A DNA stretch of 5,482 bases from Pseudomonadota bacterium (lineage in GTDB: Bacteria > Pseudomonadota > Gammaproteobacteria > Burkholderiales > Rhodocyclaceae), in contig JAJZPJ010000041.1 of assembly GCA_021811225.1 (NCBI GenBank), positions 1 to 5,482 of the forward strand, read 5' to 3'. Below are positions 1 through 5,482 of this stretch, piece after piece; position 1 is the stretch's first letter; the number at the start of each line of letters is the position of its first letter. Under the pieces are notes generated by a model, which made no database searches, was not told where the DNA came from, and saw only the letters and a list, made by a program, of their open reading frames with translations. A program made the position numbers and the translations under genes.

Positions 1-671
1 TCGGCGATCAGCTTGCGCGAGAGCTGTCCGGAGAAGCCCGCGTCGAGCATTTCCGACAGGACCAGCGCCCGGGTCGGCTCGTGACGCGACAGTTCGCCCC
101 AGGCGAAACCGGCCAGCTGACGCTCCAGGAGCGCCTTGATCGAGGCCATCTCGCTCATCAATTGCGTCACCTGCAGCTGCGGCTGCGCCGGGCGCTCCTC
201 GGCCGGCGCGCGTGGCTGTGGCGCCGGCGGCCCACTCGCTGCCTGGCGCGGATTCGCTGCCGGATTCGCTGCCGATGCCGCGGCCGGCGCCTTGTCCGGC
301 AGGGGGCGAAGCTTCGGACGCTCGGGCGGGACCGGGATATTCCGGGCAGGGCTCGGCGGCCAGGGGACGGCGCTGGGCGGCTTCTTCGCCTGGCTGGACA
401 GTCTGACGGTGTAATCGAGTTCGGCCTCGGCCGGACGGCTGGCGGCTGCGGGCGGCGGCGCGGGACGCGCTGCCGTCGCGGCGGTGCCGGCCATGGACAG
501 GGGGACGCGGGTCCGCGACAGCGCTTCGAGGCCGGCTTCCGACATCGCCACCATCTCGACGCCGCCATCGACCGGCTTGTTCGACACCACGATCGCGTCG
601 GGACCGAACTCTTCCTTGACCCGGCGCAGGCATTCGCGTGCCGTCTCGGCGAAAAAACGTTTCACGCTCAT
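1..671 (-). CDS. flhF: Flagellar placement GTPase FlhF, N-terminal part (3' end outside window)
   Basis: FlhF is an SRP-family GTPase at the cell pole that sets the position and, with FleN/FlhG, the number of polar flagella. The window holds 223 codons and runs off the left edge. The N-terminus MSVKRFFAETARECLRRVKEEFGPDAIVVSNKPVDGGVEMVA is the characteristic FlhF B-domain opening. Residues about 55-166 form a low-complexity Pro/Ala-rich linker containing a duplicated AANP unit at 134-141. Residues about 167-223 (QVTQLMSEMASIKALLERQL, then RALVLSEMLDAGFSGQLSRKLIA) look like the start of the helical N domain that precedes the GTPase. The G motifs are outside the window, so catalytic integrity cannot be judged. 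The ATG overlaps the flhA stop (ATGA) and has GGAG seven bases upstream, inside flhA. In related operons fleN/flhG and fliA often follow; they are not visible here. Confidence 0.96.
   Translation of the reverse strand, partial: MSVKRFFAETARECLRRVKEEFGPDAIVVSNKPVDGGVEMVAMSEAGLEALSRTRVPLSMAGTAATAARPAPPPAAASRPAEAELDYTVRLSSQAKKPPSAVPWPPSPARNIPVPPERPKLRPLPDKAPAAASAANPAANPRQAASGPPAPQPRAPAEERPAQPQLQVTQLMSEMASIKALLERQLAGFAWGELSRHEPTRALVLSEMLDAGFSGQLSRKLIA
249..274. repeat. 12-bp tandem repeat in the flhF linker
   Basis: The plus-strand unit CGGATTCGCTGC occurs twice in perfect tandem (249-260 and 261-272) with two further matching bases. It is in frame and encodes AANP twice at FlhF residues 134-141 within the Pro/Ala-rich linker. 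A recent duplication in a disordered, length-tolerant segment is the simplest reading. Confidence 0.85.
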
Positions 672-2752
672 GACTTCGCTCCAATGATCGTCGTGACCCT
701 AATCGTGCGCGAATCCGGGACTTCGGCATTCGCGATGACCCGCAACTGGGGAACGGCCCGGCGCAGGAAGCGCGACAGCAGCCAGCGCAGCTGGCCGGGA
801 ACCAGCAGCACCGCCGGCAGCCCGGCCTCCTCCTGACGCTGCGCCGCCGCGGCGGTCTCGCGCAGCAGCGTGTCGGCCAGTCCCGGCTCGATGCCGGAGG
901 CGTCGCCGCCGCCTTGCACGGCCTGGCCGAGGAGGCGCTCGAGGCCCGGTTCGATGGCCATCACCTGCAGCTCGCTGTTGCCCGGATAGAGTTGCTGGAC
1001 GATGGCCCGGCCGAGCGCGATGCGCACCTGGGTGGTGAGTTCGAGCGGATCCTGGCTGCGCGGCGCGTGCTCCGCCAGGGTCTCGATGATGGTGCGCATG
1101 TCGCGGATCGTGACGCTCTCCTCGAGCAGGTTTTGCAGCACCCGCTGCACCACCGAGAGGGAGAGCATCTTGGGCACCAGATCCTCGATCAGCTTGGGCG
1201 AGTCCTTGGCGATATGGTCGAGCAGGGCCTGCGTCTCCTGTCGGCCGAGGAGTTCCGCCGCATTCGACAGGATCACGTGGTTGAGATGCGTGGCGACCAC
1301 GGTGCCGGCATCGACCACCGTGTAGCCCAGGGCGTGCGCTTGCTCGCGCAGACCGGAATCGATCCAGATCGCCGGCAGGCCGAAGGCCGGATCGGTGGTC
1401 GGTGTGCCCGGCAGGGGACCGGCGACGCGTCCCGGATTGATCGCCAGATGCATGCCCGGGTAGGTCTCGCCGACGCCGACCTCGACCCCCTTCATGGTGA
1501 TCCGGTAGCCGTTGGGCCTGAGTTCGAGGTTGTCGCGGATATGCACCGGTGCCGCCAGGAAGCCGACCTCCTGGGCGAACTTCTTGCGCAGGCCGCGGAT
1601 GCGCTTCAGCAGTTCGCCGTCCTGCGTCCGATCGACCAGCGGAATCAGGCGGTAGCCGACCTCGAGCCCGAGGACATCGACCGGCGCCACGTCGGTCCAG
1701 CTCGCGTCCTGCGACTCGACCGGCGCCGCCTCGACCGCCGGCGCCGCTTCCTTGGTCGCCGGCCGGACCTTGCGCTTCTGCGCCCACCAGCCCAGGCTGC
1801 CCAGGGCGGATGCCAGCAGCAGGAAGACCAGATTGGGCATGCCGGGGATCAGGCCGAGCACGCCGAGAATGGCGGCGGTGAGCAGCATCACCGTGGGGTT
1901 GCCGAAGATCTGGCCGACGAACTGTTGGCCGATGTCCTCCTCGGTGGCCACCCGGCTCACCACCAGGCCGGCGGCGGTGGAGATGATCAGCGCCGGAATC
2001 TGCGCCACCAGGCCGTCGCCGATGGTCAGCAGGGTGTAGTTCTTGGCCGCCTGGGAAAAGCTCATGTCGTGCTGCAGCATGCCGACGATCAGGCCGCCGA
2101 TGATGTTGATGAACAGGATCAGGATGCCGGCGACGGCGTCGCCGCGCACGAACTTGCTGGCGCCGTCCATCGAACCGAAGAAGTCGGCCTCCTGTCCGAC
2201 GAGCAGGCGCCGCTTCCGGGCCTCGTCCTCGCCGATCAGGCCGGCGTTCAGGTCGGCATCGATCGCCATCTGCTTGCCCGGCATGGCGTCCAGGGTGAAG
2301 CGCGCGGTCACCTCGGCGATCCGGCCGGCGCCCTTGGTGATGACCACGAAGTTGATCACCACCAGGATCACGAACACCACCAGGCCGACCGCATAATTGC
2401 CGCCGACCAGGAAGTAGCCGAAGGCCTCGATCACCTTGCCGGCGGCGTCCGGCCCGGTATGCCCGTGGAGCAGCACCACCCGGGTCGAGGCGACGTTGAG
2501 CGACAGGCGCAGCAGGGTCGTGACCAGCAGCACCGTCGGGAACACCGAGAAGTCGAGCGCCTTCATCGTGTACATCGCCACCAGCAGCACCATGATCGAC
2601 AAGGCGATGTTGAAGGTGAAGAACAGATCGAGCAGGAAGGGCGGCAGCGGCAGCACCATCATCGACAGGATCATGACGATGAGCAGCGGCGCCGCCAGCT
2701 GGCGCAGGTTGCCCCGCGCGAACAGGGACTGGAAGGCCAGCGCGCCGTTCAT
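668..2752 (-). CDS. flhA: Flagellar type III export gate protein FlhA
   Basis: FlhA forms the nonameric gate of the flagellar export apparatus, uses proton motive force, and docks substrate-chaperone complexes on its cytoplasmic ring. It is 694 residues, normal for the family. About eight hydrophobic segments lie within 19-323. The FHIPEP signature RIAEVTARFTLDAMPGKQM is at 144-162. Charged residues important for proton-coupled export in Salmonella have counterparts at R91, K200, D205 and D246. The linker contains W352 and D354, matching the Salmonella W354/D356 subunit-contact region. The C-domain keeps the chaperone-pocket residues D454, F457 and T488 (D456/F459/T490 in Salmonella). The ATG overlaps the flhB stop by four bases and has no clear Shine-Dalgarno sequence, so translation probably depends on reinitiation from flhB. 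The stop overlaps flhF. Nothing is broken or missing. The residue matches are made by eye from known numbering. Confidence 0.99.
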   Translation of the reverse strand: MNGALAFQSLFARGNLRQLAAPLLIVMILSMMVLPLPPFLLDLFFTFNIALSIMVLLVAMYTMKALDFSVFPTVLLVTTLLRLSLNVASTRVVLLHGHTGPDAAGKVIEAFGYFLVGGNYAVGLVVFVILVVINFVVITKGAGRIAEVTARFTLDAMPGKQMAIDADLNAGLIGEDEARKRRLLVGQEADFFGSMDGASKFVRGDAVAGILILFINIIGGLIVGMLQHDMSFSQAAKNYTLLTIGDGLVAQIPALIISTAAGLVVSRVATEEDIGQQFVGQIFGNPTVMLLTAAILGVLGLIPGMPNLVFLLLASALGSLGWWAQKRKVRPATKEAAPAVEAAPVESQDASWTDVAPVDVLGLEVGYRLIPLVDRTQDGELLKRIRGLRKKFAQEVGFLAAPVHIRDNLELRPNGYRITMKGVEVGVGETYPGMHLAINPGRVAGPLPGTPTTDPAFGLPAIWIDSGLREQAHALGYTVVDAGTVVATHLNHVILSNAAELLGRQETQALLDHIAKDSPKLIEDLVPKMLSLSVVQRVLQNLLEESVTIRDMRTIIETLAEHAPRSQDPLELTTQVRIALGRAIVQQLYPGNSELQVMAIEPGLERLLGQAVQGGGDASGIEPGLADTLLRETAAAAQRQEEAGLPAVLLVPGQLRWLLSRFLRRAVPQLRVIANAEVPDSRTIRVTTIIGAKS
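679..682 (-). promoter_or_regulatory. flhF ribosome binding site inside the flhA 3' end
   Basis: GGAG lies seven bases before the flhF ATG, within the last codons of flhA. It supports the chosen start. With the ATGA overlap, it lets flhF be translated either by coupling or by fresh initiation, unlike flhA, which lacks such a site. Confidence 0.7.
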
Positions 2753-3906
2753 TGCGGCACCATTTCAAGGGCGCCCGGGTCCATCGCCGCGGGCACCGGC
2801 AGCGACACCGGCGGCCGCGGCGCCAGCATCTTGCCGTCGCCGGCCATGAACTGGTTGAGCTGGTAGACGTAAGCCATCACCTCGGCCACCGCGGTGTAGA
2901 GCGCGGCGGGCACCTGATCGCCGATATCGGTGTGCCGGTAGAGGGCGCGCGCCAGCGGCGGCGCTTCGAGCAGGGGCACGCCGTTATCCAAGGCCAGTTC
3001 GCGGATGGTCTGCGCGATCAGGTTCATGCCCTTGGCCACCACCTGCGGCGCGCTCATGTTCTGGCTGTCGTACTTCAGGGCGACGGCGTAATGGCTAGGA
3101 TTGGTGACGACGACGTCGGCCGTGGGCACCTCGCTCATCATCCGTTTCTTGGCCAGTTCCCGCTGTTGCCGCCGGATGCGCGCCTTCACCTGGGGATCGC
3201 CCTCGCTCTCCTTCGACTCCTGGCGCAATTCCTCCTTGCTCATGCGCATCTTGCTGTAGTACTGCCAGAGCTGGAAGGGCACGTCGATGCCCGCGATCAG
3301 GCCGACCCCGAAGACCAGCGCCGCGGCCGCCAGCAGCAGCAGATTCGCGAAACTCCTGAAGCCGGTATCGAGGGACTGGGTGAACAACGCGAACAGCGCG
3401 CCGGTCTGATGCACCACCACCCAGTAGGTCACGGCGCCGACCAGGGCCGCCTTGAGGATGGCCTTGACCATCTCGGCCACCCCCTGGACGGAGAAGATGC
3501 GGCCGAAGCCCGAGAGCGGATCGAGGCGGGAGAAATCCAGGGCCAGGCCCTTGGGCGAGAACACCGCCCCGCCCATCAGGAAGGGCGTGGCGATGCCCGC
3601 CGCGATGCACAGCAAGAACACCGGGGCCGCGAGCGACAGCGCTTGCCAGGACAGGGTCAGGAAGGTGTTGCCCATCGCGTGGCTGTCGAAGGCCTCGGCG
3701 CGACCGAAGCTCAGGCCGGTGCGCATGATGGCGGTGGCATGCTGCGAGAACCAGCCGCCCATCGTCCAGAAGCCCGAGACGCTCGCGAGCAGCACCAGGA
3801 ATGCCGCCAGCTCGCGCGAATGGGGAACCTGCCCCTCCTCGCGCGCCTGCTCCAGACGTCTGGCAGACGCTGGTTCGGTGCGTTCGACATCGCTTTCCTC
3901 AGCCAC
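2749..3906 (-). CDS. flhB: Flagellar type III export switch protein FlhB
   Basis: FlhB is an inner-membrane component of the flagellar export apparatus; self-cleavage of its cytoplasmic domain is tied to the switch from rod/hook to filament substrates. I chose GTG at 3906 (385 residues). It follows GAGGAA by six bases, gives the family N-terminus (M)AEESDVERTEPAS, and places the autocleavage motif at residues 269-272, the Salmonella FlhB numbering. A TTG 24 bases upstream lies inside a hairpin and has no ribosome site. Four hydrophobic segments are seen near 33-53, 87-110, 147-167 and 185-209, followed by the charged cytoplasmic connector (MSKEELRQESKESEGDPQVK) and the C-terminal autoprotease-like domain with a Pro-rich tail. 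The motif is NPSH, where most of the family has NPTH; the Asn-Pro cleavage pair is kept. The stop overlaps the flhA start (ATGA). Identity is secure; the start is very likely. Confidence 0.97.
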   Translation of the reverse strand: MAEESDVERTEPASARRLEQAREEGQVPHSRELAAFLVLLASVSGFWTMGGWFSQHATAIMRTGLSFGRAEAFDSHAMGNTFLTLSWQALSLAAPVFLLCIAAGIATPFLMGGAVFSPKGLALDFSRLDPLSGFGRIFSVQGVAEMVKAILKAALVGAVTYWVVVHQTGALFALFTQSLDTGFRSFANLLLLAAAALVFGVGLIAGIDVPFQLWQYYSKMRMSKEELRQESKESEGDPQVKARIRRQQRELAKKRMMSEVPTADVVVTNPSHYAVALKYDSQNMSAPQVVAKGMNLIAQTIRELALDNGVPLLEAPPLARALYRHTDIGDQVPAALYTAVAEVMAYVYQLNQFMAGDGKMLAPRPPVSLPVPAAMDPGALEMVPQ

Positions 3907-3912
3907 TGACGG

Positions 3913-3918
3913 TTCCTC
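3913..3918 (-). promoter_or_regulatory. flhB ribosome binding site
   Basis: On the minus strand GAGGAA is followed by six bases (CCGTCA) and then the GTG at 3906. This good Shine-Dalgarno match with normal spacing decides the start in favour of GTG over the upstream TTG at 3930. The site lies in the internal loop of the nested inverted repeat at 3904-3959. Confidence 0.85.
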
Positions 3919-3919
3919 G

Positions 3920-3944
3920 CATGCCGGCAATTATTGCCGGCATG
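3920..3944. repeat. Perfect 25-bp palindrome upstream of flhB
   Basis: Every base from 3920 to 3931 pairs with its mirror from 3944 to 3933 around a single central base at 3932. On the minus strand the arms are CATGCCGGCAA and TTGCCGGCATG with a TAA loop, giving an 11-bp RNA stem. No T tract follows on either strand, so it is not a classical terminator. It ends one base before the flhB Shine-Dalgarno sequence. It could be an operator, an mRNA hairpin or one copy of a dispersed palindromic repeat. Confidence 0.9.
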
Positions 3945-3985
3945 GTCTACGCGTCAGTGCGGGAATAGAGCCGTATTACCCGGTC

Positions 3986-4011
3986 AATTCGGTTAAATGC
4001 GCGGCCGAATT
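3986..4011. repeat. Inverted repeat in the cheA-flhB spacer
   Basis: A perfect 7-bp dyad: plus-strand AATTCGG at 3986-3992 and CCGAATT at 4005-4011, with a 12-base spacer. No T tract follows. It may be a protein-binding dyad or a weak RNA hairpin. The arms are short enough that chance is possible. Confidence 0.45.
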
Positions 4012-4013
4012 CT

Positions 4014-4042
4014 AGCCTCGCCAATCAGGCGGCAGCGAGGCT
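4014..4042 (-). repeat. Inverted repeat spanning the cheA stop codon
   Basis: A perfect 8-bp dyad: minus-strand AGCCTCGC at 4042-4035 in the last cheA codons and GCGAGGCT at 4021-4014 just after the gene, with a 13-base loop that contains the TGA stop. The sequence after the stem (AGAATTCGG) has no U run, so it is at most a Rho-independent-like or mRNA 3'-end structure. Confidence 0.5.
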
Positions 4043-5482
4043 GCGGGGCATGAACAGCGAGCGGGAGACGCCGCGCTGGTCGCCGGCGCCGGTCAGCAGT
4101 TCCTTCATGTCGAGGATCAGCACGATCTGGCCGTTGGGCAGGGTGGTGACGCCGGCGACGCCCTTGGGGCGGAAGTCTTCGAGCGACTTGATGACCGCGT
4201 CCTCGCGCCCGGCGAAGCTATCGACCGCGAGAATGAAGCTCGCCTCCGCGGTCTGCATCAGCACGCCGTATTCCGGCGCCTGTTCCTGCGGCCAACCCAG
4301 CAGGGAGGACAGGGGCAGCATCGGCAGCACCTCGCCGCGCACCACCAGGGTGGCGCGTCCGCCCACTTCCTGGATGGCGTTGGCATCGACCGGCAGGATT
4401 TCGCGCACCATCGACAGCGGCACGGCGAAGGGCTGATCGCCCAGACGGACCACCAGCACCGGCAGGATCGCCAGCGTCAGCGGCAGGGAAATGACGAAGG
4501 TGGTGCCCTGATTCGGCACCGACTTGATGTCGATCGAGCCGTTCAGCTTCTGAATGTTGGTCTTGACCACGTCCATGCCGACGCCGCGGCCGGAGACGTC
4601 GGAGGCCACGTCCTTGGTCGAGAAGCCGGGCAGCATCACCAGGTTCAGGCTCTGGCGCTCGTCCATGGTGTTGGCTTCTTCGTCGGTGATCAGGCCCTTC
4701 TCGACCGCCTTGGCGCGCAGCCGCTCGGGATTCATGCCGCGACCGTCGTCGGCGACCAGGAGCACGATATGGTCGCCCTCCTGGCGCGCCTCGAGACGCA
4801 CCTGCGACATCGAAGGCTTGCCGTGGGCGCGGCGTTCCTCGGGCAGCTCGACGCCGTGATCGACGGCATTGCGGATCAGGTGGATGATCGGATCGGAGAG
4901 ATCCTCGATCATCGTCTTGTCGATCTCCGTATCCTCGCCGACCAGCACCAGCTCGACTTCCTTGCCCAGCGCCCGGGCCAGATCGCGGGCGATGCGCGGA
5001 TACTTCTGGAACAGGCGGCCGATCGGCTGCATCCGCGTCTTCATCACCGCGCTTTGCAGGTCGGAGACCAGCAGGTCCAGCTGCCCGACCACCTGGTCGA
5101 GCGCCTGCAGGGTATCGGTATCGCTGCGGCCGTTCAGGATGTCGCTCCTGAGCGCGGTCAGCCGGTTCTTGGTCAGACCGATCTCGCCGGACAGGTTCAG
5201 CACCTGGTCCAAGCGCGCGGTATCGACGCGGATCGAATTGTCGCGCGTCTTCTCGCCGTCGCGGCGGCTGGTCGGCGCTCCCTGATAGCCGGGCTTGTCG
5301 ATGGCGCGACGGCCGACCGCCTGCTTGATGATTTCTTCCGGCGACTTGTTCGCGACGTCGTGATGAAGGTCGACCACCGGGGTCGGTACCGGGGCGGCAG
5401 ATGCCGCGACGGCGGGAACCTGGGGGGAAGAGACGGCCTGCATCAGGCCGCCCCAATCCGGCCCGCCCGCCGGAGCAGCGGC
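4025..5482 (-). CDS. cheA: Chemotaxis histidine kinase CheA, C-terminal part (5' end outside window)
   Basis: CheA is the cytoplasmic kinase of chemoreceptor arrays; it autophosphorylates and passes phosphate to CheY and CheB. The frame is open to the right edge, 13 codons above an in-frame ATG at 5443, so that ATG is internal. Counting from it (472 residues), the order is: Ala/Pro/Val-rich linker (1-30), P3 dimerisation helices (about 70-140, with IRVDTARLDQVLNLSGEIGL), P4 ATPase (about 141-322) and P5 CheW-like receptor-coupling domain (about 323-455). The ATP-site boxes are intact: N box HLIRNAVDHGVE near 188-199, G1 DDGRGMN at 232-238, F box LPGFSTKD at 271-278, G2 SGRGVGMD at 284-291 and NQGTTF at 311-316. 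The P1 phosphoacceptor histidine and P2 lie outside the window. It is the first gene of a same-strand run into flhB. Identity is secure from these boxes; full length cannot be judged. Confidence 0.97.
   Translation of the reverse strand, partial: AAAPAGGPDWGGLMQAVSSPQVPAVAASAAPVPTPVVDLHHDVANKSPEEIIKQAVGRRAIDKPGYQGAPTSRRDGEKTRDNSIRVDTARLDQVLNLSGEIGLTKNRLTALRSDILNGRSDTDTLQALDQVVGQLDLLVSDLQSAVMKTRMQPIGRLFQKYPRIARDLARALGKEVELVLVGEDTEIDKTMIEDLSDPIIHLIRNAVDHGVELPEERRAHGKPSMSQVRLEARQEGDHIVLLVADDGRGMNPERLRAKAVEKGLITDEEANTMDERQSLNLVMLPGFSTKDVASDVSGRGVGMDVVKTNIQKLNGSIDIKSVPNQGTTFVISLPLTLAILPVLVVRLGDQPFAVPLSMVREILPVDANAIQEVGGRATLVVRGEVLPMLPLSSLLGWPQEQAPEYGVLMQTAEASFILAVDSFAGREDAVIKSLEDFRPKGVAGVTTLPNGQIVLILDMKELLTGAGDQRGVSRSLFMPRSLAAA

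Larger units (their letters stand above)
3904..3959 (-). promoter_or_regulatory. Nested inverted repeat enclosing the flhB SD and start codon
   Basis: An outer perfect 8-bp pair, CACTGACG at 3959-3952 and CGTCAGTG at 3911-3904 (minus-strand reading), flanks the 25-bp palindrome almost concentrically. The predicted mRNA structure is an 8-bp outer stem, an internal loop of 7 and 8 bases, and an 11-bp inner stem with a UAA loop. The flhB GUG is the last three bases of the outer 3' arm and the GAGGAA site lies in the internal loop. The pairing is seen directly; a role in controlling FlhB translation is inference. Confidence 0.6.
3907..4024 (-). other. cheA-flhB intergenic spacer
   Basis: This is the only non-coding gap of any size, 118 bases, and it is clearly more A+T-rich than the genes. 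It holds three inverted-repeat sets, one reaching back over the cheA stop and one reaching into the flhB start. I found no convincing sigma-70, sigma-54 or sigma-28 promoter and no hairpin followed by a U tract. Whether flhB is transcribed only by readthrough from cheA or also from its own promoter cannot be settled from sequence. Confidence 0.8.

Noticed and set aside
652..657. Run of six A (T on the coding strand) near the flhF start as a phase-variable or slippage site
   Set aside because: Six bases is short, the frame is intact and the Phe-Phe it encodes is the conserved KRFF motif of FlhF.
81..836. 251-codon plus-strand open frame over flhF and the end of flhA
   Set aside because: Arg/Gly-rich composition and overlap with two securely identified genes on the other strand; a shadow.
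914..2866. Very long open frame (650 codons) on the plus strand opposite flhA
   Set aside because: Its translation is rich in His, Arg, Gln and Asp with no recognisable domain. It is the expected antisense shadow of a high-G+C gene whose codon usage avoids stops.
2752..3909. 385-codon plus-strand open frame opposite flhB
   Set aside because: It mirrors flhB almost exactly and has the same low-information His/Arg/Gln composition; an antisense shadow.
3907..3930. TTG at 3930 as the flhB start
   Set aside because: It adds eight residues not seen in the family, lies inside the palindrome, has no ribosome site and shifts the autocleavage motif away from the usual position.
3920..3944. Rho-independent terminator
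   Set aside because: The stem is strong, but no run of T follows on either strand, and in the minus direction it is followed by the flhB ribosome site.
4001..4012. GCGGCCGAATTC, resembling a NotI/EcoRI cloning adaptor
   Set aside because: The NotI site is incomplete, the sequence joins smoothly to native sequence on both sides, and part of it belongs to a dyad; taken as coincidence.
3958..4024. Promoter for flhB in the spacer
   Set aside because: A TTGACC-like -35 (3987-3982) lacks a -10 at proper spacing; a TTGGC at the cheA end lacks the downstream GC element of sigma-54; no TAAA/GCCGATAA pair for sigma-28 was found.
5441..5443. ATG at 5443 as the cheA start
   Set aside because: The frame stays open upstream to the window edge, and CheA needs its P1 and P2 domains before this point.

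Overview
The window carries a four-gene block of a flagellar and chemotaxis locus, all read from the minus strand. In transcription order it holds the 3' part of cheA, complete flhB, complete flhA and the 5' part of flhF. The high G+C content, the presence of FlhF (typical of bacteria with polar flagella) and the sequence style of all four proteins suggest a proteobacterium. A betaproteobacterium is most likely, possibly of the Rhodocyclales, but that is inference from gene content and not a phylogenetic test.

Layout from high to low coordinates. 5482-4025: CheA from the end of its P2-P3 linker through the P3 dimerisation, P4 kinase and P5 CheW-like domains; the 5' end lies outside the window. 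4024-3907: a 118-base gap, the only real intergenic space, more A+T-rich than its surroundings and packed with three sets of inverted repeats. 3906-2749: flhB, from a GTG start with a good Shine-Dalgarno sequence. 2752-668: flhA, overlapping flhB by ATGA. 671 to the left edge: flhF, overlapping flhA by ATGA and still open at base 1.

FlhB and FlhA are the substrate-specificity switch and the export gate of the flagellar type III secretion apparatus. FlhF is the SRP-family GTPase that places and numbers polar flagella. CheA is the histidine kinase that signals from chemoreceptors to the motor. The flhB-flhA-flhF part is tightly overlapped and looks translationally coupled. The cheA-flhB junction is different: it has a spacer whose dyads include a nested hairpin enclosing the flhB ribosome binding site and start codon, which makes it the most interesting non-coding element here.

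No mobile element, CRISPR array, RNA gene or unknown protein system was seen. The coding content is a conventional flagellar locus. The points worth a second look are the structured cheA-flhB junction, an NPSH rather than NPTH autocleavage motif in FlhB, and a small tandem duplication in the FlhF linker.
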